Part shown: piece by piece, positions 16,613 to 25,638 of the stretch | How positions within the stretch are numbered: position 1 is the stretch's first letter | How the letters are laid out: every line of letters begins with the position of its first letter | Origin: Amycolatopsis endophytica | Lineage (GTDB): Bacteria > Actinomycetota > Actinomycetes > Mycobacteriales > Pseudonocardiaceae | Reading direction: 5' to 3' | Assembly: GCF_013410405.1 (NCBI RefSeq) | Contig: NZ_JACCFK010000002.1 | Span: 496,001-560,000 of the forward strand | Length of the DNA stretch: 64,000 nt | Translations under genes and position numbers: made by a program | The notes under the pieces: generated by a model | What the model was told of the DNA's origin: nothing | The model's database searches: none | What the model saw: the letters and a program-made list of their open reading frames with translations, nothing else

Positions 16613-17211
16613 GCCTTCGTCTCCACGTGCCTGCCGATCTCCCAGCCGCCCTTTTCCACGAGGTGCTGCTCGGCGTACTCGCGGGGAGCGTCCTCCAGCG
16701 TCGTGGCCATCGTGTCGTTCCACCGGTTCATGTGGCCGAAGAAGGCGATGACCGCAACGATCTCGATGCACTGCTCCTCGGTGAAATGTTTGCGCAGCTC
16801 GGCGAACTCGGCGTCGGTCACCTGATTCGGGTTCATCCCGCTGTGCCAGGCCACCCGCAACGCGGCCCGCTCCGCGTCCGAGAACAGCGGCGAGGTCTCG
16901 AACTCGTAGGCAGCCTCGATCTTCGCGTCGTCCACCTCGAAGACCTTCGCGTGATTGGCCGTGTGCGCCTGGCAGTAGCGGCACCCCTGCGCCGCCGAGG
17001 CGAGCATCGCGATCAGTTGCTTGAGGCCGCCGTCGACCTCGTCGGGCCGGAGCACCACGAACGACCATTCCATGAATGCCTCGTACAGCTCCGGCTTCCT
17101 GGCCATCGTCAGCAGTGAGTTCGGCAGGACACCCATGAACTCGGTCGTGGCCTCGAACAGCTCCTCGTACTGCGGCAGCATCTCCCGTGGCATCGGGTCG
17201 ATACGTCCCAT
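16609..17211 (-). CDS. Carboxymuconolactone decarboxylase / AhpD-like protein
   Basis: A 200-residue all-helical AhpD/CMD-family protein. The redox motif CxxC with following histidine is present (C77, C80, H83 in GCRYCQAHT), which favours an AhpD-type peroxidase or disulfide reductase activity over true lactone decarboxylation. It forms a two-gene operon with the SCP2 gene and is divergent from the TetR at 17282. Substrate and exact reaction unknown. Confidence 0.88.
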   Translation of the reverse strand: MGRIDPMPREMLPQYEELFEATTEFMGVLPNSLLTMARKPELYEAFMEWSFVVLRPDEVDGGLKQLIAMLASAAQGCRYCQAHTANHAKVFEVDDAKIEAAYEFETSPLFSDAERAALRVAWHSGMNPNQVTDAEFAELRKHFTEEQCIEIVAVIAFFGHMNRWNDTMATTLEDAPREYAEQHLVEKGGWEIGRHVETKA

Positions 17212-17281
17212 GTCGGCTCCTCTCGTGATTTCGCAAGTGTTGCACTGCTACTGCATAAACCGCAAGAGGGATAATCGGACG

Positions 17282-17992
17282 ATGAGCCGTGCCGCATCGA
17301 TATCCGCCGCCCAGCGCCGGGAGGCGGTGGCGCGCGCTTTCGGCCCCGATGGTGAGGGCGCGGCACGCGTCGCACGCGAGCTCGGGGTGGCACCCTCGAC
17401 CCTCTACCGGTGGGCCCAGAAGGGCGACGACCAGCAAGACAGCTCCGAACGGCTGATCGCCGCATGCCAGCAGCTCGCCCACTCGGCCGGCTACGACGAG
17501 CTGACGATCGAGCGCGTGGCGAGCGCGGCGGGGGTCGCCGTGCGAACGGCGTTCAACTGCTTCCCGACGAAGAAGAGCCTCTTCGCCGCAGCCGTCCACG
17601 ACGCCGGCATGCGGATGGTCGCGGCGATGTCACGCGAGGTCTCCCCGTCACACGACCCGCTCGACGATCTCCGGCGCCTGCTCGTAGCCGGACTCCGCGC
17701 CGCCAGACAGCAGCCATCGGCGTACCTGTTGTTCGCCGACCTCGGCGTACCGCCGGGCGACGATCAGGCACCACCATGGCACGAGGCGATGGTGGGCTCG
17801 TGCGAGGCGCTCATCACCGCGGCCGTGGCAGCAGGCGCGCTGCCCCGCACGGAGGATCCCACCGTCCAGGCACGCATGCTCGTGGCGGCGGCACGGGCGC
17901 TCAACGCCATGGTCGTCACCGGAACGCCGTGGGAGACGGTCGAGCCGCTGATGGCGCGACTGCCGCTACTGCTCTCGCCGCCGGAAACCTGA
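17282..17992 (+). CDS. TetR-family regulator with an extra N-terminal HTH
   Basis: A 236-residue protein with two DNA-binding-like helical units. Residues 10-45 (REAVARAFGPDG, then RVARELGVAPSTLYRWAQK) look like a transposase/homeodomain-type HTH. Residues 60-100 (LTIERVASAAGVAVRTAFNCFPTKK) are the TetR HTH, and the rest is a TetR ligand-binding domain. ATG 17282 is the natural start; longer frames cross the promoter. Divergent from the CMD/SCP2 operon, which it probably controls. Some TetR proteins of actinomycetes share this two-headed layout, but it is uncommon. Confidence 0.85.
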   Translation: MSRAASISAAQRREAVARAFGPDGEGAARVARELGVAPSTLYRWAQKGDDQQDSSERLIAACQQLAHSAGYDELTIERVASAAGVAVRTAFNCFPTKKSLFAAAVHDAGMRMVAAMSREVSPSHDPLDDLRRLLVAGLRAARQQPSAYLLFADLGVPPGDDQAPPWHEAMVGSCEALITAAVAAGALPRTEDPTVQARMLVAAARALNAMVVTGTPWETVEPLMARLPLLLSPPET

Positions 17993-18072
17993 CTCTCACT
18001 CGTGTCCACGACCACGACGCCGGCCGTCGAGCCGTCACCGGACCTGCGACGGTTCGCCGGAAGCAAGCGGGC

Positions 18073-19080
18073 TCACCGCAAGCGCCCACCGCGACGAGGA
18101 GTCGCGATCGACGCACCGCGGCGCCTCGTCTCTGAGGGTGACTCGCCGAAGCGGAGCCGGTACTGGCGCGCGAACCGGCCGAGGTGTCCGATGCCCCAGC
18201 GGTAGGCGATCTCGCCGACCGTGTCGTCACTGCGTGCGAGCTCGTCGCGGATCCGGTCGAGTCGCTCGTTGCGGACGTAGGCCATCGGTGAGACACCGAC
18301 ATGATGCTGGAAGCAGGTGCCGACGGTGCGCGCACTGCAGTCCGCCGCTCGCGCGATGTCCCCTAACGTGATCGGCTCGGCGAGATGCTCCTGGATGTAG
18401 GCCATCGCCTTGCGAAGCGTGCGCGGCCGGGGCGGGGAACCACCCTGCGTGAGTTCACCGCTGAAGGTGTTCGGCTGCGCGAGCAGCAGGGCCGTGACGA
18501 TCGAGCGCAATTGTCCACGCTGGACTTCGACGTGCTGGAAGACCGGGTCCCCGGAGTCCAGCTGGTCGAGCAACGAGCCGACGAGCATGGCGACCGCCCT
18601 GCCACCGGCATCGCGGAGATCGAGCGCGAGGTCGAAGCCGACGGGCGCGTCGACGTCGTGGCCGAGCAACGCGGCGAGTTCGGAATGCACGAACGACGGG
18701 CTCAGCCGCAGCGCCAACGCCGCGGCGCTGGGGCCCTCCGGCTGGAACTCCTGGCCGTCGCCGGGGCCGAACAGGGCCCCGGTGCCGGTCCGCAGCACGG
18801 TCGCCTCGCCACGGCGGCGTGTGTACATCCGTCCGGTGACACCGATGTTGAGAAAGTACGCGCCGGGCGCCGTGCGGACACCGGCCTCGGACTCGATGTA
18901 GCCGACGGAGAAGTCGCGATGCTCGACGCCACGGACTTCGTGCACGCCGCCGCGCCACGCCCCGACGGACGAGAGCTCGACATGGAAGAGCCGCGCGGCG
19001 CAAGCGAGCAGCTCGGCCGCGTCCGAGGTCCGGGTTCGCGTGAACTCGCGGAGCGCACCGGCGCGGATGACGGTTTCCAT
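18073..19080 (-). CDS. AraC-family transcriptional regulator
   Basis: A regulator of about 335 residues. The C-terminal 100 residues hold two HTH motifs (ITLGDIARAADCSARTVGTCF and VGEIAYRWGIGHLGRFARQY, ending in RFGESPSE). The N-terminal 220 residues resemble the AraC-binding-like cupin (FLNIGVTGRMYTRRRG, then FGPGDGQEF). I placed the start at ATG 19080; GTG 19161 would add 27 residues. It has no adjacent coupled enzyme gene and lies alone between two TetR genes, so its targets are unknown. AraC proteins of this layout often activate hydrocarbon or aromatic catabolism. Confidence 0.87.
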   Translation of the reverse strand: METVIRAGALREFTRTRTSDAAELLACAARLFHVELSSVGAWRGGVHEVRGVEHRDFSVGYIESEAGVRTAPGAYFLNIGVTGRMYTRRRGEATVLRTGTGALFGPGDGQEFQPEGPSAAALALRLSPSFVHSELAALLGHDVDAPVGFDLALDLRDAGGRAVAMLVGSLLDQLDSGDPVFQHVEVQRGQLRSIVTALLLAQPNTFSGELTQGGSPPRPRTLRKAMAYIQEHLAEPITLGDIARAADCSARTVGTCFQHHVGVSPMAYVRNERLDRIRDELARSDDTVGEIAYRWGIGHLGRFARQYRLRFGESPSETRRRGASIATPRRGGRLR

Positions 19081-19301
19081 CTCGACGTCGACTGTGCCAC
19101 CACCGGCCGGTTCTCTCAACGGGTTGCGTGATCCGGACAACCCGGTTCCGATCTCGGACACGCATGGCTCGCGGGGTCTTCCAGCATGGGAGACGCCTCG
19201 AACACCGAAGGAGTCCCGCGGATGGTCGCCCTGAGCAGGCGTGCCACGCCGCGAGGGCCGAGGTCATCTGATCCCGTTCCGCCGCGGAGCCATCCGTTCG
19301 G

Positions 19302-19988
19302 CTACCCCTGCGCCTCCGGTGGCAGCTCCGTGGGCGACCAGTCCGGCAGGGCCTTGCGGGCGCTGGCACGGGCCGATCGGCGTGGCATGCCGAAGGCGCG
19401 CAGGAGCTGTTCGGCGAACTCCTCGGGCGCGTCGTCATCGAGCAACCCGGGACGTTCGAGTCGCATGTGGACGATACCGAGCAACGAGCCACCCGTCGTG
19501 GCCAGCGCCAGATGCGGGTTGGTGAGCTGGAACTGGCCGCTGTCGATCGCACGCCGGATGTCGCGCAGGGCCCGTGGCGCGAGGCCGCGGTCGGAGTCGA
19601 GATAACGCAGGCCGGTGCGGACGAGGATCCTCGCGATCTGCGGGTGACTGTCCGCCAGCCGAGCGGTCGCCCGCAGGCTGGCCGCGAAGACCGCGGCCGG
19701 ATCGTCGAGGTGTGCCGTCTGGACGTCGAGCAGCTGGCCGTGTTCTTCCAGCGTGTCCTCGATCGCCGCGCGCAGCAGCTCGTCCTTGCTCGGGAAATGG
19801 TTGTAGAAGGACCCGAAGCCCACCTCGGCGGCCTCGGTGATGTCCTGGATGCTCATGTCCAGGTTTCCCTGCCGGGCAACGAACTCGCGCGCGGCATCGA
19901 TCAACGCCTGACGCGTGCGCGCCTTACGCCGATCCCGGCGTGTCGGCGCGACCGACGTCTCCCCCGCCACGGACTCCGGCTGACTCAC
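19302..19988 (-). CDS. TetR-family repressor, probable regulator of the 20.1-25.6 kb operon
   Basis: A TetR protein of about 228 residues: HTH RTRQALIDAAREFVARQG, then MSIQDITEAAEVGFGSFYNHFPSK, followed by a ligand domain containing ARILVRTGLRYLDSDRG. The open frame extends to ATG 20036, but that start would place the coding sequence across the palindrome 20015-20028, so GTG 19988 is preferred. It is divergent from the dioxygenase operon at 20114, and two identical-type operators lie in between. A third copy at 36070 suggests a wider regulon. Confidence 0.85.
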   Translation of the reverse strand: MSQPESVAGETSVAPTRRDRRKARTRQALIDAAREFVARQGNLDMSIQDITEAAEVGFGSFYNHFPSKDELLRAAIEDTLEEHGQLLDVQTAHLDDPAAVFAASLRATARLADSHPQIARILVRTGLRYLDSDRGLAPRALRDIRRAIDSGQFQLTNPHLALATTGGSLLGIVHMRLERPGLLDDDAPEEFAEQLLRAFGMPRRSARASARKALPDWSPTELPPEAQG

Positions 19989-20014
19989 GCTGTCATGGTA
20001 GCCGATGCCAAAGT

Positions 20015-20028
20015 TGATGACGTCATCA
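20015..20028. promoter_or_regulatory. TetR operator TGATGA-N2-TCATCA, copy 1
   Basis: TGATGACGTCATCA is a perfect 14-base palindrome, with flanks GT and GT-like bases also shared with copies 2 and 3. It lies 27 bases upstream of the TetR start at 19988 and probably blocks its own promoter. Confidence 0.85.
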
Positions 20029-20074
20029 GTTTTCACCGGCCTTTGCGATCACCTCCGAGTTGTGCCATCGTAGT

Positions 20075-20088
20075 TGATGAATTCATCA
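20075..20088. promoter_or_regulatory. TetR operator TGATGA-N2-TCATCA, copy 2
   Basis: TGATGAATTCATCA is a perfect 14-base palindrome differing from copy 1 only in the two central bases. It is 60 bases from copy 1 and 26 bases upstream of the dioxygenase start at 20114, the right place to repress the catabolic operon. Confidence 0.87.
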
Positions 20089-20113
20089 GTTACAGAGACG
20101 GCGGGAGGTGGCG

Positions 20114-21232
20114 ATGGCCGATCACGCTCATGCCGAGCTGCACAGTGAGCAGGGCGCGCTGCGTCACGAGCACAGTGGTCGCAGCATCGACCCGGTGATC
20201 AAGGTGACCGATCTGGCCTGGCTCGAGTTCGAGAAGCCCGACCTCGCCCGAGCCGAGGCGTTCGCCACGGACTTCGGGTTCCAGGTGGCTTCCCGCGATG
20301 CGGACACACTTCGCCTGCGGGGAACCTTCGCGGGCCCACCATGCCTGGTGATCCGGCGCGGCCCGATGTCCCGCTTCGTCGGGCCCTCGTTCTTCGCGGC
20401 CGAACGCGGCGACCTCACCAGGCTCGCCTCCGCCACGGGAGCCGCCGTGCGACGGCTCGACCGCGACGAACCCGGCGAGGTGGTCGCGCTACGCGATCCG
20501 AGCGGGTTCGCCGTCCGCGTCGTGCACGGCGTGCCCGAGCTCCCGGCACTGCCGGAACAACGGCCGCTGACCTTGAACACCGGCGCCACGGCACGACGGC
20601 GCAACGAGCCGCAGCGACCGCCGCGCGAACCGTCGCGGGTGCAACGACTCGGCCACGTCGTACTGGAGACCACCGTGTTCCGTCGCGCGCTGGACTGGTA
20701 CCTGGACACGCTCGGGATGATCACCAGCGATTTCCTGTTCCTGCCGGGCCATCGCGACAGGGGCCCGACCATGGCGTTCCTGCGGTGCGACCGCGGCGGC
20801 GTCCCCGCCGACCATCACACCGTCGCGATGCACCTGGGACCGTCGGTGCAGTACGTCCACTCCGCATACCAGGTCACCGACCTCGACGCGATCGCGGCGG
20901 GCGGGGAGTACCTCGAGGAGCGGGGCTACCACCGCACCTGGGGCATCGGACGGCACATCCAGGGCAGTCAGCTCTTCGACTACTGGCACGACCCCGACCG
21001 GCTGATGGTCGAGCACTTCGCCGACGGCGACCTGTTCGACAGCTCCGTCGAACCCGGCTGGGCTCCGATGTCGGCCAGCGGCCTCGCGCAGTGGGGCCCG
21101 CCCGTCACCAAGGAGTTCCTCGGCACCCAGCCCTCGCCGAAACTGCTTCGCGAGGTCTTCCACGCCCTCCGCGACGACAACGAGCTCGACCCCGGCCGCC
21201 TGCTGGGCCTGATGAAAGCGATGAACTCATGA
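20114..21232 (+). CDS. Type-I extradiol dioxygenase (VOC superfamily)
   Basis: A 372-residue two-module VOC protein that should cleave a catechol-type ring next to its hydroxyl groups using Fe(II) or Mn(II). The C-terminal catalytic module has the expected two-His-one-carboxylate set: H181 (RLGHVVLE), H249 (YVHSAYQV) and E300 (LMVEHFADGD). The N-terminal module lacks ligands, as usual. ATG 20114 follows GGGAGG at a good distance; GTG 20108 is less likely. First gene of a tightly overlapping four-gene operon with FAH hydrolase, flavin monooxygenase and CoA ligase, behind the TetR operators. Confidence 0.88.
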   Translation: MADHAHAELHSEQGALRHEHSGRSIDPVIKVTDLAWLEFEKPDLARAEAFATDFGFQVASRDADTLRLRGTFAGPPCLVIRRGPMSRFVGPSFFAAERGDLTRLASATGAAVRRLDRDEPGEVVALRDPSGFAVRVVHGVPELPALPEQRPLTLNTGATARRRNEPQRPPREPSRVQRLGHVVLETTVFRRALDWYLDTLGMITSDFLFLPGHRDRGPTMAFLRCDRGGVPADHHTVAMHLGPSVQYVHSAYQVTDLDAIAAGGEYLEERGYHRTWGIGRHIQGSQLFDYWHDPDRLMVEHFADGDLFDSSVEPGWAPMSASGLAQWGPPVTKEFLGTQPSPKLLREVFHALRDDNELDPGRLLGLMKAMNS

Positions 21233-22164
21233 GCATCAACGTTGTGCGTACCGAGGGCTCCTGGTGGGTCGAGCGGCCGGACGGGACGGCCGTCGAGGTC
21301 GCCACGACCGCGACCACGACCCGCGAGCTTCTCGGCGACGTCGCCGCCGTCGAGAAGGCGGCCGAGAGCGGCGGTGCGGGCGTCGCGGTCGGCGAGCTGG
21401 CACTGATCTCGCCGGTGACCGCGCCGTGCCGGGTGGCCGCGCAGATGGTCAACTACCGATCGCACGCGCGGGACTCCGGTTTCGATCCGGACACCGTGCA
21501 GCCCACGTTCTTCCGCAAGGCCTCCGGCTCGATCACGGGCCCCCACGGCACCATCCGCAAGCCCGCGCACGTCCGGCTGCTCGACTACGAGGTCGAGCTC
21601 GGACTCGTGATGGGAGCCGAACTGCCCGTCGGCACCCGGGTCACCGAACCGGAACTGTCCCGCTACATCGCGGGCCTCGTCGTGACCAACGACGTCTCGG
21701 CACGCGACGTGCAGCTGAGCAAGGGGCAGTTCTACGAGAGCAAGTCGTACCCGACCTTCACCCCCGTCGGGCCCCGGCTCACACTGCTCGGCGCCGACGA
21801 GTTCACCCACCTGCTGAACCTGCGGCTGCGGCTGTCGGTCAACAAGGTGCTGCGCCAGGACCGCACGGTGGCCGACATGATCGTCCGCCCCGCCGAGGCG
21901 TTGACCGCGCTCGCGGGCTTCCAGGCCCTCTCCCCCGGCGACCTCGTGCTGACCGGCACCCCGGGTGGGACCGCGCTCACCGCGCCGCCCAAGCTCGTCG
22001 AGAAGATCGGCGCGTTGCTGCCGCCCGAGGTCAAGTGGAAGACGTTCTTCGCCCGCCAGGCCAGGAACCCGGCGTACCTCCGGCCGGGCGACGTGGTGGA
22101 GGCCGACATCGCCACCCCGGACGGCACACTCGACCTCGGGACGCAACGGTGCACGGTCGCATGA
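21229..22164 (+). CDS. Fumarylacetoacetate hydrolase (FAH)-family protein
   Basis: A 311-residue FAH-superfamily enzyme. The N-terminal domain leads into the catalytic fold with VNYRSHARDSG, metal-binding acidic cluster DYEVELGLVMG, VTNDVSARDVQ and LTGTPGGTAL. Family members hydrate, decarboxylate or hydrolyse C-C bonds in 2-oxo/enol acids made by meta ring cleavage, so it probably acts after the dioxygenase. An insertion near the C-terminus (PPKLVEKIGALLPPEVKW) is longer than in small FAH proteins. ATG 21229 overlaps the previous stop (ATGA). Confidence 0.88.
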   Translation: MSINVVRTEGSWWVERPDGTAVEVATTATTTRELLGDVAAVEKAAESGGAGVAVGELALISPVTAPCRVAAQMVNYRSHARDSGFDPDTVQPTFFRKASGSITGPHGTIRKPAHVRLLDYEVELGLVMGAELPVGTRVTEPELSRYIAGLVVTNDVSARDVQLSKGQFYESKSYPTFTPVGPRLTLLGADEFTHLLNLRLRLSVNKVLRQDRTVADMIVRPAEALTALAGFQALSPGDLVLTGTPGGTALTAPPKLVEKIGALLPPEVKWKTFFARQARNPAYLRPGDVVEADIATPDGTLDLGTQRCTVA

Positions 22165-23747
22165 GCGAACAGGTCGTCGTCGTCGGCGCGGGACCGGTGG
22201 GGCTGACCTCCGCGATCCTGCTGGCACAGCGGGGAGTGCGCACGGTGATCCTCGAGCGGCACCACGACGTGTACCCGCTGCCCCGCGCCGCGCACCTCGA
22301 CGACGAGATCATGCGCATCCTGCAACAGGTCGGGATCGTCGAGGAGTTCGCGCGCCGAAGCCGTCCCGGTTCGGGGCTGCGCCTCGTCGACGGGTCGCTG
22401 GAGACGATCATCGAGTTTCGCCGTGACCGCGCGCTCGGCAACCACGGCTGGCCCGAGGCCAACTTCCTCGAGCAGCCGGCGCTCGAACGGCTGCTCCGTG
22501 AGGCGGCCGCCGGCTACCCGGAGATCGAGCTTCGCTCGGGACAGGCGGTGGAACGGCTCGAGTTCCCGCGCGACGGGGACCGCGGCGTTCGCGCGCTGGT
22601 GCGTGACGTGACCACCGGCGAGGCCGGTCACGTGGACGCGCACGTGCTGCTCGGTTGCGACGGCGCGAACAGCCTGACCAGGGAGGCCATCGGCGCCACG
22701 ATGCGTGACCTGAGGTTCGAGGAGCGCTGGCTGGTCATCGACGTCGACTGCCCGACGCAGCTGGACGTGTGGGACGGCGTCTACCAGATCTGCGATCCGC
22801 ACCGTGCCGGCACGTTCATGCAGGTCGCCGACACCCGGTACCGGTGGGAGTTCCAGCTGCGGGAGGGCGAGACGCTCGAGCACATCGACTTCGAGTCCCT
22901 GCTGTGGCCGTGGACGAAGGGAGCGGCGTTCGAGCTGATCCGCAAGGCGGAATACACCTTCCGCGCCACCGTGGCCGACCGCTGGCGCAAGGGACGCGTC
23001 TTCCTGCTCGGCGACGCCGCCCACCTGACGCCGCCGTTCATCGGCCAGGGCATGGGCTCCGGCTTCCGGGACGCGATGAACCTGGCATGGAAGCTGGCGC
23101 TGGTTCTCAACGAGGGCGCCGACGAACGCCTCCTCGACACCTACGAGACCGAGCGCAAACCGCACGTCGAGGCGATGATCCGCAACGCCGTCGCGGTGGG
23201 CTGGGCGATGACCGGCGGCAACGATCTCACCGCCGCACTGCGGCGGCGCGCGATCACCACGGCGGGCAAGCTGCCCGGTTTCGCCGACCTGGTACTCAAG
23301 ACGTCGTCGCCGCGCGTGGGCAGGAGCCCGCTCGTCCTCCGCACGCCCGGCGACAGGCTGGCAGGCACGTCGTGCCCGCAGCCCTGGCTCACTACGCCCT
23401 CGGGACGCCGGCGGCTCGACGATGTGCTCGGCGGCTCGTTCGGTGTCGTGCACACCGGCGAGCTGGACGCCGACGCCGCACTGGCCGCGAAGCGGCTCGA
23501 CGCCGTCGTCATCGACGCCCGCGCCAGCACCGAGCTCGTGAACTGGCTCGGTGACGCCACCGCCGCCGTGATCCGTCCCGACCGTGTCGTGCTCACGACC
23601 TATCCGCGGCGGCGCGCCACCGGCTGGCTCACCTTGCTGCCATCCCACCGAACGCACCCTGCGAAGGAGCATTGCGATGACCCTGTCACGTCAGAGCAGT
23701 CCACTGTGGCCCAGTTACGAGGGGCCGGACGATCTCACCGCGGTTGA
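22161..23747 (+). CDS. Flavin-dependent aromatic hydroxylase (MhpA/PheA-like group A monooxygenase)
   Basis: A 528-residue FAD monooxygenase that should ortho-hydroxylate a phenolic ring using NAD(P)H and O2, supplying the catechol for the dioxygenase. Motifs: GAGPVG at residues 9-14, the DG motif GCDGAN with D167, and GDAAH at 284-288 followed by PPFIGQGMGSG. The thioredoxin-like C-terminal domain is present. Starts by ATGA overlap with the FAH gene. The coding frame runs 71 bases into the next gene with a non-conserved hydrophilic tail (about residues 500-528), suggesting the original stop was lost. Confidence 0.9.
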   Translation: MSEQVVVVGAGPVGLTSAILLAQRGVRTVILERHHDVYPLPRAAHLDDEIMRILQQVGIVEEFARRSRPGSGLRLVDGSLETIIEFRRDRALGNHGWPEANFLEQPALERLLREAAAGYPEIELRSGQAVERLEFPRDGDRGVRALVRDVTTGEAGHVDAHVLLGCDGANSLTREAIGATMRDLRFEERWLVIDVDCPTQLDVWDGVYQICDPHRAGTFMQVADTRYRWEFQLREGETLEHIDFESLLWPWTKGAAFELIRKAEYTFRATVADRWRKGRVFLLGDAAHLTPPFIGQGMGSGFRDAMNLAWKLALVLNEGADERLLDTYETERKPHVEAMIRNAVAVGWAMTGGNDLTAALRRRAITTAGKLPGFADLVLKTSSPRVGRSPLVLRTPGDRLAGTSCPQPWLTTPSGRRRLDDVLGGSFGVVHTGELDADAALAAKRLDAVVIDARASTELVNWLGDATAAVIRPDRVVLTTYPRRRATGWLTLLPSHRTHPAKEHCDDPVTSEQSTVAQLRGAGRSHRG

Positions 23748-25572
23748 GGCGGTTCCGCTCGCCGAGCGCGGACTGCCCGTCAGCACCTACGAGCTGCTGG
23801 TACGCACGGAGTCACTCTCGCCGGAGCGCCCGGCGCTGACCGTGCTGGCCTCCGCGGAGCAGTGGGAGTCGCCGCAACACTGGACGTATGCGGAGTTGGC
23901 GGCCACCGTTCGCCGCTATGCCAACGCGTTCACCGATCACGGCATCCGCCGCGGCGATCCGGTCGCGGTGCTCTCCCCCAACACCGCCACGCTGCCGGCG
24001 GTGTTGCTCGGGGCGGAGGCGGCCGGGATCGTCAGCCCGCTCAATCCCGCGTTGGACGAAGGTGTGCTGGAGTCGCTGCTCCGCCTCTCGCGCGCGAAGA
24101 TCCTCGTCGCGGCCGGACCGGAGCTCGATCCGGAGGTGTGGCACAGGGCGCTGGCACTGGCGTCGAGACTGGAACTGACGGCGGTGTTCGCGCTGCGGCC
24201 GACGGCGGCGCAGGGCGAGCCGCCCGCGCTGGCGGACGCCGGGAACACCACGGTCCGGTACCTCGACGAAGTCGCCGCACGGCAGCCGTCCGGCACCCTG
24301 CTCGCCGCACCGCCGGCGGGCACGGACATCGCGGCCTACTTTCACACCGGTGGCACCACGGGCGCGCCCAAGCTCGCCGCCCACACGCATACCAACCAGG
24401 TGGTGATGGCATGGTCGCTGGCCGCCCACGGCATGCCGGAGGACGACCTGACGATCTTCGCCGCGCTGCCGCTCTTCCACGTCAACGCCCTGCAGGTCAC
24501 GATGCTCGCGCCCGTCTTCCGGGGCAGGCACGTCGTGTGGGCGGGTCCGCTCGGCTACCGGGACCCCCAGCTCTACGGCGTTTTCTGGCGTATCGTCGAG
24601 CGCTACCGCGTGGCCAGTCTCTCGGCGGTGCCGATGGTGTACGCGGTGCTGGCGCAGGTGCCCGTCGACGCCGACATCTCGACGCTGCGCTTCGGCGCGG
24701 TCGGCGCCGCTCCGCTGCCGGAGGCGACGCGAACGGCCTTCGAGACCAACGTCGGCGTTCCGCTGATCGAGGGCTACGGCCTGACCGAGGCGACGTGCGC
24801 GAGCACGCGTAACCATCCCGGGGCTCCCCGGCATGGCTCGGTCGGCCAACGCCTGCCGTACCAGCGCATCAAGGCCGTCGAGATCGACCAGGAGACCGGC
24901 GCGGTCCGTGACCTGCCGACCGGGACCACGGGCGTGCTGGCGATCTCCGGACCGACGGTGTTCGCCGGCTACGTCCGGCCCGACGGCGGACTGGACGACG
25001 GCGGCAAGGTCGTCGACGGGTGGCTCGACACCGGCGACCGTGGCTACGTCACCGCCGACGGTTACGTCTACCTCCGGGGCCGGGAGAAGGACCTGATCAT
25101 CAGGGGCGGCCACAACATCGATCCCCGGGGGATCGAGGACGCGCTGCTGGCACATCCCGCCGTGCGGGACGCCGCGGCCGTCGGACGCCCGGACCGGCGC
25201 TCCGGTGAGGTACCGATCGCCTTCGTCACGCTGTCGCACGAGGTCTCCGTCGACGAGCTCCGCGAGTGGGCGGCCGCCAGGGCGCCGGAGGCCGCCGCCG
25301 CGCCCAAGGAGATCATCGTGCTGGACGAGTTGCCCATGACCTCCGTGGGCAAGCAGTACAAGCCGGCGCTGCGGCTGGAGGCCCTTCGCCGCGTCGTGGC
25401 CGACGAGCTGGCGGCACTGGACCTGCCGGAGACGGGCGTGGAGGTCGTGGCGGAGCAGGGGACACCGACGGTACGGGTGCCCAGGCCCGCGGCGGCCGCG
25501 ACGGCCCGCGCGCTGGCGGATGCCCTGGGACACTACGAGTTCAGCTGGTCCTTCACCGACACCCGGTACTGA
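23677..25572 (+). CDS. Acyl-CoA synthetase (AMP-forming), long version
   Basis: A 631-residue ANL-family ligase that should activate a carboxylic acid with ATP and join it to CoA. Motifs: P-loop HTGGTTGAPKLA near residue 226, GYGLTEATC near 368, D of TGDRGYV near 450, hinge REKDLIIRGGHNI near 470 and catalytic lysine in TSVGKQYKPAL near 563. About 55 residues follow the usual end, an extension seen in a subgroup of actinobacterial acyl-CoA synthetases. ATG 23677 has GAAGGAG upstream, and the preceding gene overlaps it. It may activate the acid released after ring opening, or the incoming side-chain acid. Confidence 0.88.
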   Translation: MTLSRQSSPLWPSYEGPDDLTAVEAVPLAERGLPVSTYELLVRTESLSPERPALTVLASAEQWESPQHWTYAELAATVRRYANAFTDHGIRRGDPVAVLSPNTATLPAVLLGAEAAGIVSPLNPALDEGVLESLLRLSRAKILVAAGPELDPEVWHRALALASRLELTAVFALRPTAAQGEPPALADAGNTTVRYLDEVAARQPSGTLLAAPPAGTDIAAYFHTGGTTGAPKLAAHTHTNQVVMAWSLAAHGMPEDDLTIFAALPLFHVNALQVTMLAPVFRGRHVVWAGPLGYRDPQLYGVFWRIVERYRVASLSAVPMVYAVLAQVPVDADISTLRFGAVGAAPLPEATRTAFETNVGVPLIEGYGLTEATCASTRNHPGAPRHGSVGQRLPYQRIKAVEIDQETGAVRDLPTGTTGVLAISGPTVFAGYVRPDGGLDDGGKVVDGWLDTGDRGYVTADGYVYLRGREKDLIIRGGHNIDPRGIEDALLAHPAVRDAAAVGRPDRRSGEVPIAFVTLSHEVSVDELREWAAARAPEAAAAPKEIIVLDELPMTSVGKQYKPALRLEALRRVVADELAALDLPETGVEVVAEQGTPTVRVPRPAAAATARALADALGHYEFSWSFTDTRY

Positions 25573-25586
25573 AGCCGTGGACGCGT

Positions 25587-25629
25587 GAAGCCCCGTGCCC
25601 CCGATCACGGGTGGGCGGCACGGGGCTTC
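25587..25629. terminator. Bidirectional stem-loop terminator
   Basis: GAAGCCCCGTGCC (25587-25599) and GGCACGGGGCTTC (25617-25629) form a perfect 13-bp stem with a 17-base loop. It lies between the convergent CoA ligase stop (25572) and the metallo-hydrolase stop (25639), so it probably ends both transcripts. Confidence 0.8.
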
Positions 25630-25638
25630 GCCGAGCGG

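Noticed and set aside
20341..21228. Long upstream extension of the FAH frame
   Set aside because: It lies inside the dioxygenase gene and is arginine/proline-rich. The ATGA overlap start at 21229 fits the family.
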